64,000 nucleotides of DNA, taken from assembly GCA_010093485.1 (NCBI GenBank), contig MU001516.1, forward strand, positions 1 through 64,000, in the 5' to 3' direction. Position numbers and translations under genes: made by a program. This DNA comes from Karstenula rhodostoma CBS 690.94 (Eukaryota > Ascomycota > Dothideomycetes > Pleosporales > Didymosphaeriaceae). Shown here piece after piece: positions 58,389 through 64,000 of this stretch. The notes beneath the pieces were generated by a model. The model worked only from the letters and a program-made list of their open reading frames with translations, searched no databases and had not been told where the DNA came from. Each line of letters opens with the position of its first letter. The first letter of the stretch is position 1.

Positions 58389-60636
58389 ATGGAGAACCTC
58401 AATGTCTCCGAGCTGGTCGAGCGGCTTGGAAGTGATGAAGAGTCGGTGCGAAAAATGGCAGTCTTCAAGCTGCAGAGTGCCATTGGCGACCCCTCGTTCG
58501 CTGATGTCTTCATCCAAGAAGGGGGCCTGCCCAAGCTGCGGTTCCTGGCTCTGCATGCGACCGGCAACACACTAGCATACTGCCTCACGTCTTTGTCGCG
58601 GCTGCTGGAACTCGACAAAGGATGGGACCACGTCACAGACGACCTCACCAAGAGGGTCAGTACAAGGAAAGCGCGATCGAGTATGGCGCATCCGATCTAA
58701 CAGTGGACAGATTGTCGGTCTCGTAGTCGCGCAGCCGCTCGTCAACGTAAATCGCGGTGCCATGTCTGTCCTCGCTGCCATCGTCGGCAATCCCTCGCGC
58801 CGCAACTCGCAGCCCGGCGTCACTGGCTTTCAGCGTCTGAAACCGATCATCGAGTCGCACAAGCAGTTCCTGCCTTCCCTGGTCGAAAAGATGACCTCCG
58901 CCGACCACGCTCTTTGCGCCAACTCCCTCCAGCTCATAAATGCTCTTATGCGAGACACCATCGCGAACGAAGCAGATTCAGAATGGCCACGGTTCATAAA
59001 GCAGCTGCAGGAATTAGGCGTCATCAAGAGTGTGTACGGGTTGATGCAGAGCTCGGCAGTGCAAGATCTTGCGCATCCGTTGCTGGACTTCCAGTCTCTG
59101 ACCAAGATCTTGTTGCGGAGATGGAGAGAGGAGAAGGTGGATTTGGAAAAGGCAGACCACCGCAGAGCCCTGAGAGGGCTGCATGTTGCAAGCAATCCTG
59201 ATCAGACAGGAACAGATCCTAAAGGTAGCAAACGACAGCATCCTGCTAAGTGGAGGCGGCTTGGATTCGAGAGCGAATCGCCGGCATTTGAATTCAATCC
59301 AAGTGGATTCCTAGGCTTGATGGACCTCACCGATTTTGTCTACAAGAACGAGGATGGCTTCCAAAAGTTGTTGCTTGAGCAATCAGCAGTACCGCTTGAC
59401 CAGCGTTGCCCGATCGCTCGCGCGAGTCTTGCGGTTACGTCGATTCTATACGGCCACTTTGATGTCGACAAATCAGACGAATCAGAATCCAACAGATACA
59501 CGGTACTTGACTCACGAGCAAATTTTGAAAAGGCATTCAAACCTCTGCTGTTACATTGGTCAAGACTACACACGAGCGGCTTGAATGCGTTCATTCGGCT
59601 TTGGAAGGCTGCAGGAGCACAACTGGAAGATTTCGAGAAGATCGAAGAGTTAGTGCGGATCCTGACCGAACAAGTTGTGGGGCAAGCGCCTCGCACGAAA
59701 GAAATCAAGGATGTCGAAGAGGAGTTGGCCGAGTTTGACATCCAGCGGCTACGGGAGCTTCAGATGGAGCTGCTCGAACTCACATATGAGGATGCTTGGG
59801 GCCATCACCTACGGTTTGTGCCTAGCCCTGCGTTGGGGGTCTTTAGGCTAACCCATACATAGACAAGTTCGAGACGAGCTCAGTCACGAAGCTCTTCAAT
59901 TCATCAAAGAGCAGCGTATCAGGTGCCTGCTTCAGGGCGCCTGGTTTCCTCAGACCATGAATTACAGCACAGAGGCAGGACCGGTCACGAGCAAAACCCT
60001 CAACCAAACTGTGCCCTCGTCGTGGCGATTCATCCGACTCTCGCACAACCGGCGATATTTGCACTTTTCGGACTTCGATGAGAGGCTACCAACGGAGCCT
60101 AGGCTGGATGCCCTGCAGGACAAGAGTAGGCCCCCCGCGACCTTGTGGAATAGTGTACACGGCGTAGCTGACATGCATCTGTAGTCGATCTTTCCATCGT
60201 GTCTTCGGTTGTCAGCAACGTGTCGGCGTCGGCCCCATCGACATCATCGTCTGACAGCACGCTCAAAGATGCCGGGCAGGCGAACACATCAACCAAAATC
60301 ACCATCCACGGGTACTTGCCCGGGACGAGCCATTCGCGGCAAAAGTCGGATGGTTCGAAAGGCACGCAGAAAGAGTCGGTTCTTCTTCAGCTGCATCCGC
60401 AAAGCCACACGTTGGCGTCGGAGTGGCTAGACGGATTGCTGATGCTGCTCAACCAGCAGCCAATCACGGCCGACACCAACAAGCTCGTCAACCTCATCGG
60501 CGGCTACGGACTGAAGATTCGACTGCTCAACGTGCGATTTGAAGATGTGGGCATGGAGGAGCCGATCCTTCCCAGCCGCGAGGGACTGGACGATGAGTAC
60601 TATTACGACATTGGCGGCATGGAGGCCGGGGTGTGA
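58389..60636 (+). CDS. ELMO/CED-12 family protein
   Basis: Exons 58,389-58,655; 58,711-59,813; 59,863-60,125; 60,185-60,636 encode about 694 residues with consistent phases. Introns are 55, 49 and 59 bp. The N-terminal armadillo-like repeats (about 1-260) start MENLNVSELVERLGSDEESV. An ELMO-like domain follows (about 260-400), including FLGLMDLTDFVYKNEDGFQKLLLEQ. A C-terminal pleckstrin-homology-like region starts near QGAWFPQTMN and ends with the conserved RLLNVRFEDVGMEEPILPSR. In animals ELMO pairs with DOCK to activate Rac. Fungal versions are expected to act with a DOCK-like partner in polarity and morphogenesis. The protein ends with acidic DDEYYYDIGGMEAGV. The family assignment rests on this architecture. 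Confidence 0.85.
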
Positions 60637-61783
60637 AACTACCGCGACAACGTGGCTGCATGCATGTGGTCTAGGATGGCGTCGTTGTTGAGAACAGCAA
60701 CGTAGGATCTAGCGCAGTCGTGGTTCAGGTACGGACCGCGCGAGGGTTCTACACTTGGATCTGGCGCTATTTTGGAGGACGAGGGCTTGGCAGCGGTGAC
60801 CACTAGGCCTGAAAGGGAGTCGTCTCGCTCTAGGCCACGGTGCTCTGAGCAGCAATCTGTCGATGAAGAAGCCACAAGGGCTGGCGGCGTGCGTATTCGA
60901 GTATCAGGACTCTATTTAGATACCCATGGTTTTACGGCAGCGTGGCACCACAGGCTCGCGAATGTTGAAGGCTCCAGTTTCCTATTGCGGCTAGATCCCC
61001 CGCTCAGCTCCAGCTCCAGCGGAGGCCATCTGCACGACACTTGCACGGCGTCTGCTGGCGAGGCTACACGGTGCGGGCAGCAATGGTTTGCGGGCGGGCA
61101 GCGGGAGCCTGGCTGGCGGGCGTCGCAGCACCTCGGACGGTGGCTCTGGTTGCGGGCGGGTTGCGGCGGGCTGGTGGCGGGCTGGCGCAAGACGACGGCG
61201 TCTATCACGCCTGCGTCGTGGGGAGGGCAGTGGGGAGGACAGTGGGAGGCGTAAGCACTGAGCGCTGAGCAGAGCGGGCCTCTAGGCTCTCACCGCGTTT
61301 TGTTCCTGAGCAACCCCGGCCTGAAACAGTGGGCGGCATCGTGGCGGCGGCGCACACTTGCGCAACCACGAAGCGCGCTGTCATTGGTGAGGTGCGCCTG
61401 GGCCCGCCAGCCGACAAGAGGGCCTGAGGTGAAGATATCCGCAGCATGCGCGAATGGCCTCGTGGCGATACTTGCTGGCCGCGTTCCCGTCTCCAGGGAT
61501 GCTCCAGACACGCCGACGCAGAGGGCCTCGAGGGCCTTGAGTGGGTGACCTGGAGACAGCTAGTCACGGATACTGACGAACCGCCGGTGGAGACGAGGCG
61601 CTGGAGAGCTCGCCGTGTATGGCGGCGCAGTAGTCGGTAGTCGGTAGTCAGTCGTCGGTCGCCAGTAGTCGTGGATGGCTGCATATGTGGTTCGGATGCT
61701 CTCTGCAGCCGCCAGCGCCGTGCTCCCTTGGTGAATTCATTACCCATCAACCGACCGCCGCCGCGCTCCAGGGACGCCGTTTG

Positions 61784-61814
<31 letters not shown>

Positions 61815-62047
61815 TTATACTCGGGCTGCCTGCCTTCACCAGGCACGGATCCCCTCCACCACGACGACCAGCCTGCGGTCCGGCTCCGCACCAACGTCTC
61901 GTACTGCAATACCGTATGGCCCTGCGCAGTGTGATTTGACCAGATCGACTTGCCCATCCCAACAACGCTCGACCGCTTGTACATACCACACAGGGCCCCA
62001 GGGCTAGAAGGTCAGGCGCAGGTGCAGCTTCTACCGGCTTCCTTCAA
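60637..62047. other. Long intergenic region, no gene supported
   Basis: These 1.4 kb separate the ELMO stop from the next start. They contain GC-rich, low-complexity sequence (GCGGGC-rich at 61,080-61,180), short GTAGTCGGTAGTCGG-type direct repeats at about 61,628-61,660, and a (CTT)n microsatellite at about 61,784-61,812. Long open frames occur on both strands, but they have no domain and a Ser/Arg/Gly composition typical of shadow frames. It probably holds an extended promoter and 5' leader of the downstream gene. Confidence 0.55.
61784..61812 (+). repeat. (CTT)n microsatellite
   Basis: About nine tandem CTT triplets lie in the upstream region of the last gene. Confidence 0.85.
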
Positions 62048-63819
62048 ATGTACCTGAGAGCCCGCGAGGACACGCCGCTTGCCCGCACCGTCCACCTTGC
62101 TCGCCACGCCGGCACCATGAAGAAGAAGGCAAAGGTCGTTCCTCCGTGCTCGCATGCCGAGTTTGAGTCGCTGCCTGAACCGTTGAGGTGCGTACCGCCG
62201 TGCACCATTTGGTAGTGCTGCTGCACCCGTGATTTGCTGGCCAAATGTGATTGTGATAGGGGCGCATAAACCTCTTCATCTCCAACCGCACCACGGGCCA
62301 GGTACCTGAGAACGACGAGCGCCACGATGCTGACGATTGCGCCTGCAGACGAAAGTACTTTAGCTCGCTCGAGCGGCTGCGCATCGCTGAGGAGCACGCC
62401 CTGCACGAGCAGCAAGGGGAGCACAAGCACAAGCACCAGTACCAGCACCAGCACCAGCACCACCACCCGTTTCAAGCGCCGCCGTCCCGCTCGAGATCCA
62501 CTGCCATCCATCGCTCCATACTTCCGCTAGGATCGTCACGTCGCCGACTTAAACGAGCCGAAAGCCTAAAGCACGACCATTACGTCGCGCAGGCCGACGC
62601 CTCGTTCTTCCTGTCGCTGCCGCCAAAAGTCCAGCGCAGTGCCTTTTCTCGTGAAGAGCAAACCGTTCTGGTCGGACGCTGCGAGCTCTCCACCTCCACG
62701 ACCGGGTCGCCCTTGCCTCCCGCCCGCCGCACGCACCTGCACCACGACGAGGAGCAGCGCCTGAGCGACTTCCACTTTGGCTTCAACAACGACGGCAGTG
62801 ACGACCACGACCACGCCCACGCCCACGCCCACGACAACCGCTCCGCTCTCCACCGTGGACGCTCCCTCCGGCGGCGGTCCAACGTGTCTTTGGCCGACAT
62901 CTCCCCCACCCGCAGCTCGCCCTACGGCCCTGTGCAAGAGCTGGACGCAGACACGCAAAGCAGCCTGCTGTATCTCGACACCATGAGCCCTCCCTCGCGG
63001 GCCAGCTTCAGGCGGACCTTGTCGCTCACCAACATTCCCCTCCGCAGCTCCATCTCGTCTGCGCCCCTCGCTCCAGAACCCCTCTCCGCTCGTGGAACCG
63101 CGCCCTGGCATCAGAGGGCCCACTCGCAGTCCCTGTCTGGCCGGCGCTCCTCGCACACTCCTCAGACCCCAGTCTTCGACCCCGAGGCCACCCATTACCG
63201 AGATGCCGAGACGCGCAAGAAACTGCAGTTCCTTGCTTCCCCGCAAAAGTTTGACGAGGCCGTCGAGTTTGGGTTCCCCTCCACCAGCGGTAACGACACC
63301 ACGCCGCCCCGCTACCAGCTCCCTCCCATCAGCACCGACGCCCGCAACTTCAGCCGCGATATGCAGAGCTTCCTCAAGGACGACCGCATGTCTTTCTTGG
63401 ACGACAACGAGGAGAACAAGGGTCTAGAGTCGGATGCTGAGTCTGTTGCCGACTTTGACTCACCCGTCACCCCCTCCAGTGTGGGACTTTCCTTCCGATA
63501 CCATGCTCGGAAGCAATCCTCCAACTTTTCGTCGTCTATCGACTCCAACGGCGTCCCCCTGATTCACCCGGTTACTGGCCGACTGAACCGCGAGATGACG
63601 CTGCGGATGACTCTCACTCGGCCGGACCTGCGGGCAGACGAAGAGCAGCTTTACGGTTGGCAAGGGCAGAAGAACGCCAAGGACGACCCCTTTGCCCTTG
63701 AAGACCTTCCGCTCTCGGACGACATGAACGGAACTAAGGGTCCATTTTACGTCAAGCCGAAGCCTCACGGCAACCTCGTCAGCCGCCTCTTCAAGCGCAG
63801 CAGCAAGAAGGGACGCTGA
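62048..63819 (+). CDS. Conserved fungal protein of unknown function, His-rich and disordered
   Basis: Exons 62,048-62,187 and 62,349-63,819 encode about 536 residues. The 161-bp intron (GTGCGT...CTGAC...GCAG) restores the segment EFESLPEPLRRKYFSSLERL. A second in-frame ATG at 62,117 is an alternative start. The N-terminus has a compact conserved-looking part (SLPEPLRRKYFSSLERLRIA) and a segment DASFFLSLPPKVQRSAFSRE. His/Gln runs (HQYQHQHQHHH) and a DHDHAHAHAHD run follow, then Ser/Pro-rich stretches that resemble phosphorylation-rich disorder. The C-terminus is basic (SRLFKRSSKKGR). No enzyme motif was recognised. A role in signalling or cell polarity would be only a guess. Confidence 0.75.
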
Positions 63820-64000
63820 GGTTCACGACATGTCACTCTGCACGATTTATGAGAACCCATACGATGCATGTGTTACGACACAACATCACACCTCGACCAA
63901 TATTTCTTTCTTAATTCCTTCTTCAAGAATACCTTTTACTAACGGTCTTCACACTTTTTTTTTCGATGTACTTTAGCGGGCGTTGATCAGAGACGAACTT
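63820..64000. other. 3' flank of the last gene
   Basis: About 180 bp follow the stop codon to the window end, AT-richer than the coding part and including a T8 run. It is probably the 3' UTR. No further gene was seen. Confidence 0.5.

Noticed and set aside
60772..61254. Plus-strand frame of about 160 codons after the ELMO gene
   Set aside because: Gly/Trp/Ser-biased composition from GCGGGC-rich DNA, no recognisable motif, no splice context.
61205..61984. Long minus-strand open frame (about 259 codons) in the region upstream of the last gene
   Set aside because: Low-complexity, with a lysine run produced by the (CTT)n microsatellite, no domain, and overlapping open frames on the other strand.

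Overview
This is a nuclear window from a filamentous ascomycete, most likely a Dothideomycete of the Pleosporales type. The evidence is short spliced introns (about 46-63 bp, GTAnGT...CTnAC...AG), a recognisable set of fungal housekeeping proteins, and a large block of repeats destroyed by C-to-T mutation of the RIP (repeat-induced point mutation) kind. No species is claimed.

The window has two compartments that meet at about 40.44 kb. Bases 1-40,443 are an extremely AT-rich, gene-free isochore. CA and TG dinucleotides are almost absent, so ATG codons are almost absent too. It contains nested, RIP-mutated mobile elements: a Ty3/gypsy retrotransposon on the minus strand (pol about 9.0-12.1 kb), a Helitron Rep-helicase on the plus strand (about 28.5-32.0 kb), many copies of a roughly 1.25-kb poly(A)-tailed retroposon (called RP1 here), a pair of long inverted arms (1.5-3.4 and 6.4-8.9 kb) and two assembly gaps. 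Eight copies of a short SINE-like element (called SR1 here), most with 9-14 bp target-site duplications, are inserted into these older repeats.

Bases 40,444-64,000 are GC-balanced and gene-rich. In order they hold an F-box protein (-), a 457-bp Mutator-like MITE with a 10-bp target duplication in its promoter, a decayed chitinase/killer-toxin-type gene (+, pseudogene), then a minus-strand run: vacuolar alpha-mannosidase AMS1, t-SNARE SEC9, a peroxisomal enoyl-CoA isomerase-like protein, a dTDP/UDP-glucose 4,6-dehydratase, a secreted protein of unknown function and a Cys-rich zinc-binding protein. Two plus-strand genes follow: an ELMO/CED-12 protein and a conserved fungal protein of unknown function. 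These look like ordinary neighbours rather than a pathway cluster. AMS1 (vacuolar glycan turnover), SEC9 (exocytosis) and the isomerase (beta-oxidation) are separate housekeeping functions.

The most interesting result is SR1. Eight copies lie in the RIP isochore, and a ninth, little-mutated copy sits inside intron 2 of SEC9. That copy links the two compartments and preserves an approximately unmutated version of the family. Other notable items are a perfect 25-bp-arm palindrome upstream of SEC9, CAA-to-TAA nonsense changes in the decayed gene next to the isochore, and two RP1 copies identical over about 285 bp despite RIP.
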